From: an uncultured Ruminococcus sp.
GTDB lineage: Bacteria; Bacillota; Clostridia; Lachnospirales; Lachnospiraceae
Direction: 5' to 3'
Length of the DNA stretch: 11,723 nucleotides
NCBI GenBank assembly: GCA_900544395.1
Contig: UQVC01000048.1
Location: forward strand, 1-11,723
Shown: piece by piece, positions 5,625 through 11,723 of the stretch
Layout of the letters: each line of letters opens with the position of its first letter
Numbering within the stretch: position 1 is the first letter of the stretch
The notes under the pieces: generated by a model
Database searches by the model: none
What the model was told of the DNA's origin: nothing
What the model saw: the letters and a program-made list of their open reading frames with translations, nothing else
Translations under genes and position numbers: made by a program

Positions 5625-7910
5625 TTACTTTTCTTTTTGCATACCCCAATATACTTTTTCCGCTGTGATCGGAAGTTCTCTTACATTTACGCCAACTGCA
5701 TGGCTGACTGCACTGGCAATCGCCGGAGATGGGGTGTTGATCACGATTTCTCCGATGGATTTCGCTCCAAACGGACCGCTCGGCTCATAACTGCTTTCGA
5801 ATTCTACCCGGATATTCCCTACATCCAGACGGCTTGGAATCTTATACTGCATAAAGGAATTGCTGTAATTTTTTCCTTTTGTGTTGTATACAACATCTTC
5901 ATACATTGCCATTCCGATTCCCTGTGCGATTCCACCTTCTGTCTGAACTCGGGCCAGACTTGGATTCACAACTGTTCCACAGTCTACAACTGCAACATAA
6001 TCGATCAGCTCCAGTTCTCCTGTTTCTTTATCGATTTCTACTTCTGCCATTCCAACCATAAATGGCGGCGGAGAAATCGGAGAAGTATATGCCTCACTTG
6101 CATAGAGTGCTTCTTCATTATTGCACATCACACGATTTCCAATCTCTGCTCTTGAGATAGAATCACCTGTCTTGATGTTTACTACATTCTGCCCGTCAAA
6201 ATCCACATCTTCTACATCACAGCCAAGATATTGTGCACCTTTTGCACAGATTTTATCTTTCAATACTTCACAGGTCCGCACCACTGCCATTCCTGTTACA
6301 TATGTAGTGCTGGAAGCATAAGATCCTGTATCATATGGGGAAGAATCCGTATCTACCCCATGTACAATGATCTCATCCATCTCACAGTCCAGACACTCTG
6401 CTGCCATCTGAGACAAGATCGTATCACATCCGGTTCCCATATCAGATGCCCCGATCAGCAGACTGTAAAATCCATCGTCATTGACTTTAATCCCAGCAGA
6501 AGCAGTGTCCACACCTGAGATACCAGATCCCTGCATTGCCATTGCCACTCCAACTCCCCGGACTTTTCCATTGCCCATATCCCGGCTTGGGAATTTTTCA
6601 TCCCAATTCATCATCTGTTTTGCCCGCTCCATACAACGATCCAATGCACAGCTGTTTGCCGTCTCTCCATAATATGCCGGCATAACCTCTCCTTCGCGAA
6701 CCATGTTTTTCTCACGCAGCACAACCGGATCCATGTGCAGCTTCTCTGCAAGTTCATTCACCGCAGACTCTACTGCAAACAATCCCTGAGTGGCACCGTA
6801 TCCGCGGTACGCTCCTGCTGACATCACATTCGTGTAGACCACGTCATAGGCGAAACGGAATGCCTTTGCTTTTCCATACAGCGGAATGGATTTATGTCCG
6901 GAAAGTCCGACCGTCGTCGGCCCATGCTCTCCGAATGCCCCTGTATTGGAAAGCGTGTAAACATCAATTCCCTGAATGATTCCGTCTTGATCTGCTCCCA
7001 AACGAACGTGCACTTCCATCTCATGCCGCGGAGAAGACGCGATCATAGATTCTTCTCTGGTAAAGATCATCTTCGCCGGCTTTCCGGTTTTCCACGTTAC
7101 AAGCGCCGGATATACTTCAGAAACAACGGTCTGTTTTGCCCCGAACCCACCTCCGATTCTCGGTTTGATCACGCGGATCTTGGATTTCGGGATGTCCAGT
7201 GCATTTGCCAGTATCCGTCGTACATGGAATGGAACCTGTGTGGAAGATAGTACGTTCAGTCTTCCATAGGTATCCAGATACGTATAAGTGCGGAACGTCT
7301 CCATCATCGCCTGCTGATTTGCTTTTGTATGATATACCTGATCGATCACATACTTACAATCTGCCAGAACTGCTTCAATATCTCCTTCTTCACAGCTCTC
7401 ATGCGCACAGAGATTGCGCTTATTATCTGCCCCTACCGGACACAGACTTTTCCAGTTTTCTTCCGGATGCACCAGGATCGGATTGTCCTTCGCTTGATGA
7501 AAATCCAGAACCGGCTCTAACACTTCATATTTTACTTTGATCAGTTTGAGCGCCTTTTCTACTGCCTCTTTTGTCCGCCCTGCCACAATCGCAACTGCAT
7601 CTCCTACAAACCGGACTCTCTGATCCAGAATCAGCCTGTCATATGGACTTGGCTCCGGATAGGTCTGTCCCGCCATAGTAAAACGTTTGTCCGGACAGTC
7701 TTTATAGGTCAGAATACATTCAATATCCGGTACCAGCTCTGCTCTTGTCAGATTGATATCCTGGATCAGCGCATGTGCATGAGGGCTTCTAAGTACCTTT
7801 ACGATCAGACTGTCCTTTGCTGCCAGATCGTCTGTATACACTGCTTTTCCTGTGACCAATGCCTGATAATCTACCTTCGGAATTGCCTGGCTTACCACTC
7901 TGTTCCCCAT
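5625..7910 (-). CDS. Xanthine dehydrogenase family protein, molybdopterin-binding (catalytic) subunit (761 aa)
   Basis: Large subunit of a molybdenum hydroxylase: it binds the molybdopterin cofactor and hydroxylates the substrate with water-derived oxygen. Visible landmarks: N-terminal TGKAVYTDDL, the a/b hammerhead opening; GGGFGAKQ at 253-260; AYRGYGATQ at 367-375, of the xanthine-dehydrogenase type and unlike the CO dehydrogenase loop; GASDMGTGCDT at 487-497; DTGSYASSTT at 527-536; VVDCGTVVNP at 641-650; and GAKSIGE, whose Glu721 is the expected catalytic base. Gln260 sits where the bovine enzyme has a substrate-binding Glu, as in E. coli XdhA. Length is normal. The ATG at 7910 has AGGAGGT 7 bases upstream; an in-frame start at 8003 would lie deep in the upstream gene. 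It overlaps the iron-sulfur subunit gene by 19 bases, suggesting translational coupling. Substrate (purine or another heterocycle) is not decided. Confidence 0.9.
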   Translation of the reverse strand: MGNRVVSQAIPKVDYQALVTGKAVYTDDLAAKDSLIVKVLRSPHAHALIQDINLTRAELVPDIECILTYKDCPDKRFTMAGQTYPEPSPYDRLILDQRVRFVGDAVAIVAGRTKEAVEKALKLIKVKYEVLEPVLDFHQAKDNPILVHPEENWKSLCPVGADNKRNLCAHESCEEGDIEAVLADCKYVIDQVYHTKANQQAMMETFRTYTYLDTYGRLNVLSSTQVPFHVRRILANALDIPKSKIRVIKPRIGGGFGAKQTVVSEVYPALVTWKTGKPAKMIFTREESMIASSPRHEMEVHVRLGADQDGIIQGIDVYTLSNTGAFGEHGPTTVGLSGHKSIPLYGKAKAFRFAYDVVYTNVMSAGAYRGYGATQGLFAVESAVNELAEKLHMDPVVLREKNMVREGEVMPAYYGETANSCALDRCMERAKQMMNWDEKFPSRDMGNGKVRGVGVAMAMQGSGISGVDTASAGIKVNDDGFYSLLIGASDMGTGCDTILSQMAAECLDCEMDEIIVHGVDTDSSPYDTGSYASSTTYVTGMAVVRTCEVLKDKICAKGAQYLGCDVEDVDFDGQNVVNIKTGDSISRAEIGNRVMCNNEEALYASEAYTSPISPPPFMVGMAEVEIDKETGELELIDYVAVVDCGTVVNPSLARVQTEGGIAQGIGMAMYEDVVYNTKGKNYSNSFMQYKIPSRLDVGNIRVEFESSYEPSGPFGAKSIGEIVINTPSPAIASAVSHAVGVNVRELPITAEKVYWGMQKEK

Positions 7911-8389
7911 GCCTGTACCTCCTTTTCTGTCTTCATCTGTTTTTTTACTGCCATATATTTTTGGATTGCACGAAGCTGTCCCATATATCCCGTACATCTG
8001 CACAGATTTCCGGATAAATATTCTTTGATTTCCTCAATACTCGGATCCTGAAGCTCTCTCACCATTGCAAGCACATTCATGATAAATCCCGGGGAACAGA
8101 ATCCGCACTGTTCTGCACCTTCCTGTGCCAGAAACGCTCCGAATTCTTCTGCCTCTTCTTTCAGACCTTCCAGCGTCGTCACCTCTTTGCCTTCTATCCC
8201 TGCTGCAAGGATGGAGCAGGAAAGTCTGGATTTCCCGTTGATCCATACGGTACAAAGTCCGCAGTTTGTTGTTTCACATCCACATTTTACACTGTAACAG
8301 CCAAGATTTCTTAAAACATCCAGAAGAATCGTATCTCCGGATACTTCTGCAGATACCGGCTTTCCATTTAATTGAAACTTTACTTCCAT
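7892..8389 (-). CDS. Xanthine dehydrogenase family (2Fe-2S) subunit (165 aa)
   Basis: Small electron-transfer subunit carrying two [2Fe-2S] clusters that pass electrons from molybdenum to FAD. The N-terminal ferredoxin-like domain has Cys38, Cys43, Cys46 and Cys58 in the C-x4-C-x2-C-x11-C pattern (GCETTNCGLC). The C-terminal helical domain has C95-G-F-C98 and C130-R-C132, followed by TGY. All eight ligands are present and the length is normal for a separate subunit. The ATG at 8389 follows GAGGAGGG and lies inside the end of the FAD-subunit gene (10-base overlap). The 3' end overlaps the molybdenum-subunit gene by 19 bases. The three genes are therefore almost certainly one transcript. Confidence 0.93.
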   Translation of the reverse strand: MEVKFQLNGKPVSAEVSGDTILLDVLRNLGCYSVKCGCETTNCGLCTVWINGKSRLSCSILAAGIEGKEVTTLEGLKEEAEEFGAFLAQEGAEQCGFCSPGFIMNVLAMVRELQDPSIEEIKEYLSGNLCRCTGYMGQLRAIQKYMAVKKQMKTEKEVQAWGTEW

Positions 8390-9192
8390 GCTCTTCCCTC
8401 CTCAATGATCGAACACATCTGACGGAAGATCAGAACTTCTGCCAAATGCTGCCGATACTGTGCACTGCCTCTCATATTAGTTCCATATTCAAATTCTGCT
8501 GCAGCGATCTTTGCATATTCCCGGATCTTCTCCTTAGAAATATCATTCGGGATTTCCCACTGTTTCTCAACAAGTGCTGCTTTCATCGGTCTTGCCCCCA
8601 CTGAAAAATACCAGGATTCGATACCATTGACCATTCCTGTCACAACAGAACATGCGATCACCGGAAAATCTGTTTTTGTCTGACGCACAGAATCATAGCG
8701 GAAGGATCTCTTGCTCTTCCTTATTATAATAGAAAGAAGAAGATCTTTATCCTTTTTACGATTTACAAATTCTGAAAGCCGGATTGTTCCGCCGTTGTAC
8801 AATTCCACAAAGGTGTCCAGCGCTAATAAAGCTGTCAGTACATCTGAAAATCCAAATCTTCCGTAAATACTTCCACCAACCGTTGCCTGATTCCGGAACT
8901 GTACTCCTACAATATGACGAAGGCTTTCTGCAATCCCATCCCCATACATATCCCGAATCCCCTGATGTAACTCTAACTGCCGCAGGGTACACATTGCCCC
9001 GATCTTAAATACATGATCTGTCTCTTCAATCTGATCCAATCCCAGCTCTGACAGATCGATTACTGTCTTTACTCTTGCGTTGCCAAGGCGCATCCACATC
9101 ATACCACCCATAATACGGCTATTTCTTGCCTGGTTCAATTCATATGCTTCTTCCAACGTCTTTGCTTTCACATAATCTGTAATCGTAAGCAA
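8380..9192 (-). CDS. Xanthine dehydrogenase family FAD-binding subunit (270 aa, TTG start)
   Basis: First gene of the three-subunit operon; it binds FAD and passes electrons to the final acceptor. The PCMH-type FAD domain shows the first glycine motif RIMGGMMWMRLG (26-37) and the second TVGGSIYGRFGFSDV (104-118), followed by ALLALD. The second motif has Ser108 where many members have Asn. The C-terminal CO-dehydrogenase-flavoprotein-like domain ends with RGSAQYRQHLAEVLIFRQ. Size is normal. The start is TTG at 9192, with GAGAGGAG about 10 bases upstream; the first ATGs in frame (residues 28 and 31) would delete the start of the domain. TTG start and spacing may hold expression down. The nearest promoter, at 9299-9327, is followed by a terminator-like hairpin. 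Confidence 0.88.
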   Translation of the reverse strand: MLTITDYVKAKTLEEAYELNQARNSRIMGGMMWMRLGNARVKTVIDLSELGLDQIEETDHVFKIGAMCTLRQLELHQGIRDMYGDGIAESLRHIVGVQFRNQATVGGSIYGRFGFSDVLTALLALDTFVELYNGGTIRLSEFVNRKKDKDLLLSIIIRKSKRSFRYDSVRQTKTDFPVIACSVVTGMVNGIESWYFSVGARPMKAALVEKQWEIPNDISKEKIREYAKIAAAEFEYGTNMRGSAQYRQHLAEVLIFRQMCSIIEEGRAWK

Positions 9193-9247
9193 AATTATTC
9201 TTCTCCTCTCTTGTATCTAACTTTTACTATTCTGATTCTCAAGGCAT

Positions 9248-9283
9248 AAAAAAAGTGCAAATGTATAGAATCATTCACACTTT
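9248..9283 (-). terminator. Terminator-like hairpin between the SDR gene and the hydroxylase operon
   Basis: On the minus strand AAAGTGTGAATG pairs with CATTTGCACTTT (12 pairs, two of them G-T), with an eight-base loop and a run of seven Ts. It lies about 57 bases after the SDR stop codon, so it can end that transcript. It also lies downstream of a promoter at 9299-9327 and before the FAD-subunit gene, so it may act as an attenuator. Confidence 0.78.
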
Positions 9284-9298
9284 ATTTTAACCTTATAA

Positions 9299-9327
9299 AT
9301 GTTATCACAAGTTCGTAAAAAAGTCAA
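9299..9327 (-). promoter_or_regulatory. Sigma-A promoter of the molybdenum hydroxylase operon
   Basis: On the minus strand -35 TTGACT (9322-9327), a 17-base spacer and -10 TAACAT (9299-9304). Transcription should start near 9292, roughly 100 bases before the TTG start. The -10 box is the same as that of the surface-protein promoter at 3745. Confidence 0.65.
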
Positions 9328-9339
9328 AATCTTTTTTAG

Positions 9340-10134
9340 CTACTGTCCCATAGAACTTGTCTCAGGCAAGGTACTTCCCCCATCGATCACAATCTGCGTA
9401 CCGGTAATATAACTGGATTCTTCACAACTTAAAAATGCTGCCAGTTCTCCAATCTCTTCCGGCGCCGCCAGTCTTCCCAACGGCACTGCATCTGCGATCG
9501 CCGCAATTGCACGTTCCGGATCTTCCGGATCAGATTGTTGCGCCATGCCTTCCACAAGTGGTGTCCGCACATAACCCGGACAAATAGCATTGACATTGAT
9601 ATGATGCATTGCAACTTCCCTTGCCATCGCTTTCGTAAATCCAACCAGCGCTGCTTTGGATGTCGCATATGCTGCTTCTCCCGGATCTGCAACAAGATCT
9701 CCCGTCACAGAACTCATCACCACAATCTTTCCAGATTCTTTTCGAATCATCTCCGGCAGCACTGCCTTGACTGCATTCCAGGTTCCTTTGATATTAATAT
9801 CAAAATGCATATCTCTGACTGTATCATCTTCTGCTTCTATAAAATCTTCCAAAATACAGATCCCCGCATTGGATACCAGCACATCAATGGTTCCAAATGT
9901 ATCGATAGCAGTCTTTGCAAGCTGTTCCATTTCTGCACGCTTCGATACATCTGCCTGTACTGCGATCACTTCCGTTCCCTGCTCTCGCAAACGCTCTGCC
10001 AGCTCCTGCACCTTTTCCCCTCTTGCCACCAGCACCAGCTTTGCTCCATACTTTGCAAAAACATTCGCGATTCCTTCCCCGATTCCTTTGGATGCTCCTG
10101 TAATGATCGCAACTTTTCCTTCCAGTTTTCTCAT
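9340..10134 (-). CDS. ucpA: SDR family oxidoreductase, UcpA-like (264 aa)
   Basis: Classical short-chain dehydrogenase with a Rossmann fold. The cofactor motif TGASKGIG is at 12-19, SNAG at 88-91, Asn114 in DINIKG, catalytic Ser142 in MSSVTG, and Tyr156 and Lys160 in YATSK. PGYVRTP follows at 186-192. The C-terminal half closely resembles what I recall of E. coli UcpA: NIKG-WN, KAVLPEMI, MSSVTGD-VADPGE, NAICPGYVRTP, QS-PEDPE and IDGGSTLPET. Lys16 and Arg38, after the second strand, point to NADP(H). The substrate of UcpA itself is not well defined, so the symbol denotes resemblance only. The ATG at 10134 follows GGAGAGGT. It is upstream of the hydroxylase operon on the same strand, but a promoter and hairpin separate them. 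Confidence 0.87.
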   Translation of the reverse strand: MRKLEGKVAIITGASKGIGEGIANVFAKYGAKLVLVARGEKVQELAERLREQGTEVIAVQADVSKRAEMEQLAKTAIDTFGTIDVLVSNAGICILEDFIEAEDDTVRDMHFDINIKGTWNAVKAVLPEMIRKESGKIVVMSSVTGDLVADPGEAAYATSKAALVGFTKAMAREVAMHHINVNAICPGYVRTPLVEGMAQQSDPEDPERAIAAIADAVPLGRLAAPEEIGELAAFLSCEESSYITGTQIVIDGGSTLPETSSMGQ

Positions 10135-10166
10135 CTCTTGAACCTCTCCTTTTCAAAATTTTCTAT

Positions 10167-10209
10167 AAGACTATAGTAGTCTTCCCATATGAAAAAAACA
10201 AGAACTTCT
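10167..10209 (-). promoter_or_regulatory. Possible SDR-gene promoter with overlapping dyad
   Basis: On the minus strand TTGTTT, a 17-base spacer and TACTAT form a weak promoter about 40-70 bases before the SDR start. The dyad AAGACTA-CTA-TAGTCTT (10167-10183) overlaps the -10 box, which would suit a repressor. Both calls are by eye. Confidence 0.35.
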
Positions 10210-10268
10210 TTTCATTGGACTACAAAGAATCCCCTTACCATAAGCAAACACAGCACTGTTTTATATAG

Positions 10269-10303
10269 AAAAAAGGTAACCAAACATTTGTTTGATTACC
10301 TTT
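10269..10303 (-). terminator. Distal intrinsic terminator downstream of tRNA-Trp
   Basis: On the minus strand AAAGGTAATCAAAC pairs with GTTTGGTTACCTTT (14 positions, one of them a T-G pair), with a four-base loop, and ends in a run of six Ts. It lies about 80 bases after the tRNA gene and before the SDR promoter region. Confidence 0.75.
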
Positions 10304-10329
10304 ATGATTACCTATAAATTACCGGTAAT
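10295..10329. repeat. Cluster of ATTACC repeats with a 12-bp palindrome
   Basis: ATTACC occurs at 10295, 10307 and 10318, spaced 12 and 11 bp apart. The last copy forms half of the perfect palindrome ATTACCGGTAAT (10318-10329). The first copy lies in the terminator stem. Spacing of about one helical turn resembles a regulator-binding array, but no regulator gene is near. Confidence 0.4.
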
Positions 10330-10333
10330 AGAT

Positions 10334-10376
10334 AAGATTGCGAAAAGCCTCCATTTCTAAGGCTTTTCGCAATCTT
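10334..10376 (-). terminator. Perfect 17-bp hairpin just after tRNA-Trp
   Basis: Positions 10334-10350 pair perfectly with 10360-10376 around a nine-base loop. It begins 7 bases after the tRNA 3' end. The T-run after the stem is better on the plus strand (CTTTTTA) than on the minus strand (CTTATC), so it may act mainly as a tRNA 3'-processing or stabilising structure, or as a weak terminator. Confidence 0.6.
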
Positions 10377-10382
10377 TTTAAA

Positions 10383-10453
10383 CAGGGGATGAGAGAATCG
10401 AACTCCCACCAAAGGTTTTGGAGACCCCTATCATACCATTTGACCAATCCCCT
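10383..10453 (-). tRNA. tRNA-Trp (anticodon CCA)
   Basis: The minus strand folds as a full cloverleaf. The acceptor stem is AGGGGAT/ATCCCCT with discriminator G. The D stem is GTC/GAT. The anticodon stem is GGGGT/ACCTT around loop CTCCAAA, giving anticodon CCA for codon UGG. The variable region is four bases, and the T arm is GGGAG-TTCGATT-CTCTC. CCA is not encoded and must be added after transcription. It stands alone with its own promoter. Confidence 0.95.
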
Positions 10454-10481
10454 TTATATTGCGTCTGTTGAATACTTGTAT

Positions 10482-10510
10482 AGTATACCTCCTTTATATG
10501 TGTTTGTCAA
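10482..10510 (-). promoter_or_regulatory. Sigma-A promoter of tRNA-Trp
   Basis: On the minus strand -35 TTGACA (10505-10510), a 17-base spacer and -10 TATACT (10482-10487). Transcription should start about 22 bases before the mature tRNA. It is one of the best promoters in the window. Confidence 0.85.
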
Positions 10511-10574
10511 GGAAATTTTCGAATTTTTCTACATTTTTTCTACAATTCAAACTATTTCCCAAATTATTTCCTTT

Positions 10575-10603
10575 GGATGTACCTGCTGCTTACAGATACA
10601 TCC
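10575..10603 (-). terminator. Hairpin after the second lipoprotein gene, without a T-run
   Basis: On the minus strand GGATGTATCTG pairs with CAGGTACATCC (11 pairs, one T-G) around a seven-base loop. It lies 8 bases after the stop codon. The following bases (AAAGGAAATAATTTG) lack a T-run, so it is a weak or factor-dependent terminator, or an RNA-stability element. Confidence 0.45.
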
Positions 10604-10610
10604 CTGATTA

Positions 10611-11288
10611 CTACTGAAGTACATCCATTGCCATTACATTTCCATCTATTTGAGCAAGATCTTCCTGGGAAATACTATAGACATTTTTCTCATTCTTATT
10701 TACATGAATCGTCACAGTCTGAGATTCCCCATATTTCATTCCCTGATCCACATAATTTCTGAGGATATTATAATAAATTTCAAAAACATGAGAAAGCATC
10801 TCCTCATCAGACGGCAATGGTGCCCCATTCATCACTTCATTTGTAACCTGTGTAGCATAATCCTCTGACTGCTTTTGCAGTTCGGCGTACGTATCATTGA
10901 AAATTAACATTGGCTCCACCGTAACATCTACTTCAAAATTCTTATCCTCGGTCTCTTTTGCTTCCCCAACCGTATATTTGACCTGCTTCATCATATCGCG
11001 AAATAAAACCCGATACTTCTCCATTAATTCTTCTGACAATTCATACCCATTAAATGCCTGCAGCATCATTTCCAGATTGCTTTGCAGATTATCTTCAAAA
11101 ATCTGATTCGCCTCTTCTTCTGTCGACTTTGTTAACTCCACATATTTTTGAATTTCATTTTTATAGCTTACATCTAATACTGCCTGAGTATAACCACTCG
11201 CATCAAATTTTTTACCGCATCCGGTAAATAAAACACAGATAACGATCAAACCAAGTATGTAAGATATCCTTTTTCTTACTTTTTTCAT
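10611..11288 (-). CDS. Lipoprotein of unknown function (225 aa)
   Basis: The protein begins MKKVRKRISYILGLIVIC and has a lipobox LFTGC, so it should be exported and lipid-anchored. The mature part is about 200 residues, charged and mostly helical by eye: an N-terminal region DASGYTQAVLDVSYKNEIQKYVELT, a middle region with FEVDVTVEPMLIF, and a C-terminal segment ending SQTVTIHVNKNEKNVYSISQEDL. I recognise no catalytic motif or named domain. The ATG at 11288 has AAGGAGG upstream and puts the signal peptide at the N-terminus; an in-frame TTG at 11327 has no ribosome site and sits in the promoter. It lies between an rRNA operon and tRNA-Trp and is transcribed alone. It is not clearly homologous to the lipoprotein at 1038-1571. 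Confidence 0.85.
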   Translation of the reverse strand: MKKVRKRISYILGLIVICVLFTGCGKKFDASGYTQAVLDVSYKNEIQKYVELTKSTEEEANQIFEDNLQSNLEMMLQAFNGYELSEELMEKYRVLFRDMMKQVKYTVGEAKETEDKNFEVDVTVEPMLIFNDTYAELQKQSEDYATQVTNEVMNGAPLPSDEEMLSHVFEIYYNILRNYVDQGMKYGESQTVTIHVNKNEKNVYSISQEDLAQIDGNVMAMDVLQ

Positions 11289-11326
11289 CCGTTTCCTTCC
11301 TCCTTTTTCCAACACTGTTTTCTTCA

Positions 11327-11355
11327 ATTATATCATCCATATGAGGACAAGTCAT
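11327..11355 (-). promoter_or_regulatory. Promoter of the second lipoprotein gene
   Basis: On the minus strand a perfect -10 TATAAT (11327-11332) lies 17 bases after ATGACT (11350-11355), a weak -35. It is about 38 bases before the ATG. A second TATAAT at 11354-11359 lacks a convincing -35. Confidence 0.5.
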
Positions 11356-11430
11356 TATATTCTTAGCGACAAATTAAGACACTTTTCGATTAGCCTGCCA
11401 GCTCATGCCTCTCCTTCTGTCTTTCTTTGT

Positions 11431-11460
11431 AAAACAAAAAAACAACACCCACCGGTGCTG
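11431..11460 (-). terminator. Intrinsic terminator of the rRNA operon
   Basis: On the minus strand CAGCACC-GGTG-GGTGTTG is a 7-bp stem (one G-T pair) followed by seven Ts. It lies about 85 bases after the 23S 3' end. No 5S gene lies between them. Confidence 0.8.
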
Positions 11461-11544
11461 CCTTCTTACTTCTCTCTATATATCCTGTACCTTCAAAACT
11501 GCATACAAAGAAACTTCATCATCCATTGTCCTATCACCACTCTT

Positions 11545-11723
11545 GGTTATGCCCTCGACCTATTAGTAACAGTCAGCTCCATGTGTTACCACACTTCCAC
11601 CTCTGCCCTATCTACCTCGTCGTCTTCAAGGGGTCTTACTAACTTGACGTCATGGGATATCTCATCTTGAGGGGGGCTTCACGCTTAGATGCCTTCAGCG
11701 TTTATCCCGTCCCGGCTTGGCTA
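11545..11723 (-). rRNA. 23S ribosomal RNA, 3' end (runs off the right edge)
   Basis: The minus strand reads as the last 179 or so bases of a bacterial 23S rRNA. It contains GATAAACGCTGAAGGCATCT, CTAAGCGTGAAGCC, the CAAGATGAGATATCCC helix, and the end ACTAATAGGTCGAGGGCATAACC, close to the usual Gram-positive 3' end. The exact 3' base is estimated from conserved ends. The rest of the gene and the 16S gene would lie to the right of the window. Confidence 0.95.

Noticed and set aside
7911..8003. Earlier in-frame start for the molybdenum subunit
   Set aside because: It would overlap the iron-sulfur gene by more than 100 bases. The ATG at 7910 has a perfect ribosome site and fits the family's length.
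10338..10607. Plus-strand frame of 89 codons
   Set aside because: It runs across the tRNA-Trp gene and its promoter on the other strand, and has no ribosome site.
11341..11544. Hidden 5S rRNA gene
   Set aside because: The stretch holds a spacer, a terminator and a promoter; no 5S-like helices or conserved loop sequences were recognised.

Overview
The window looks like a chromosomal segment of a low-to-moderate GC Gram-positive anaerobe, most probably a gut Lachnospiraceae member. The grounds are strong AGGAGG-type ribosome binding sites, sigma-A promoters with 17-bp spacers, sorting signals of the SPKTG type, two lipobox lipoproteins, a PD-(D/E)XK 'Rpn' protein with a GR-rich tail, and the 3' end of a Firmicutes-type 23S rRNA. 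The species cannot be fixed from this sequence. Nearly everything is transcribed leftward (minus strand). The exception is one acetyltransferase gene.

Region 1 (1-3773) is a cell-surface island. Two paralogous secreted proteins built from roughly 70-residue repeats flank a small lipoprotein gene. The left paralog runs off the window edge. The right one is complete: signal peptide, seven repeats, an EF-hand-like loop, a K/P/E-rich stalk and an SPKTG anchor. Both surface genes have their own good promoters, a shared small leader stem-loop and near-identical signal peptides. One repeat stretch is almost identical between them at DNA level, which suggests recent recombination. A 343-base gap (3574-3916) separates the right surface gene from a divergent GNAT acetyltransferase. 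It holds two divergent promoters, a long leader with a hairpin, phased A-tracts and a run of nine Cs.

Region 2 (3849-5563) has the GNAT gene facing an Rpn-family nuclease gene, with a bidirectional terminator between them. The Rpn gene has an extended -10 promoter and a leader in which the Shine-Dalgarno sequence can be paired away.

Region 3 (5585-10183) is metabolic. Three overlapping genes encode the FAD, [2Fe-2S] and molybdenum subunits of a xanthine-dehydrogenase-family hydroxylase, transcribed in that order. Upstream on the same strand is a UcpA-like short-chain dehydrogenase. Between the two lies a promoter followed at once by a terminator-like hairpin, so the hydroxylase operon may be attenuated. 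The physiological substrate of the hydroxylase cannot be told from sequence, and no molybdenum-cofactor or transport genes are present.

Region 4 (10269-11723) holds a tRNA-Trp gene with its own promoter and terminators, a second lipoprotein gene, and the 3' end of a 23S rRNA gene. The rRNA is followed by an intrinsic terminator and not by a 5S gene. No CRISPR array, insertion sequence, phage gene or defence island was seen.
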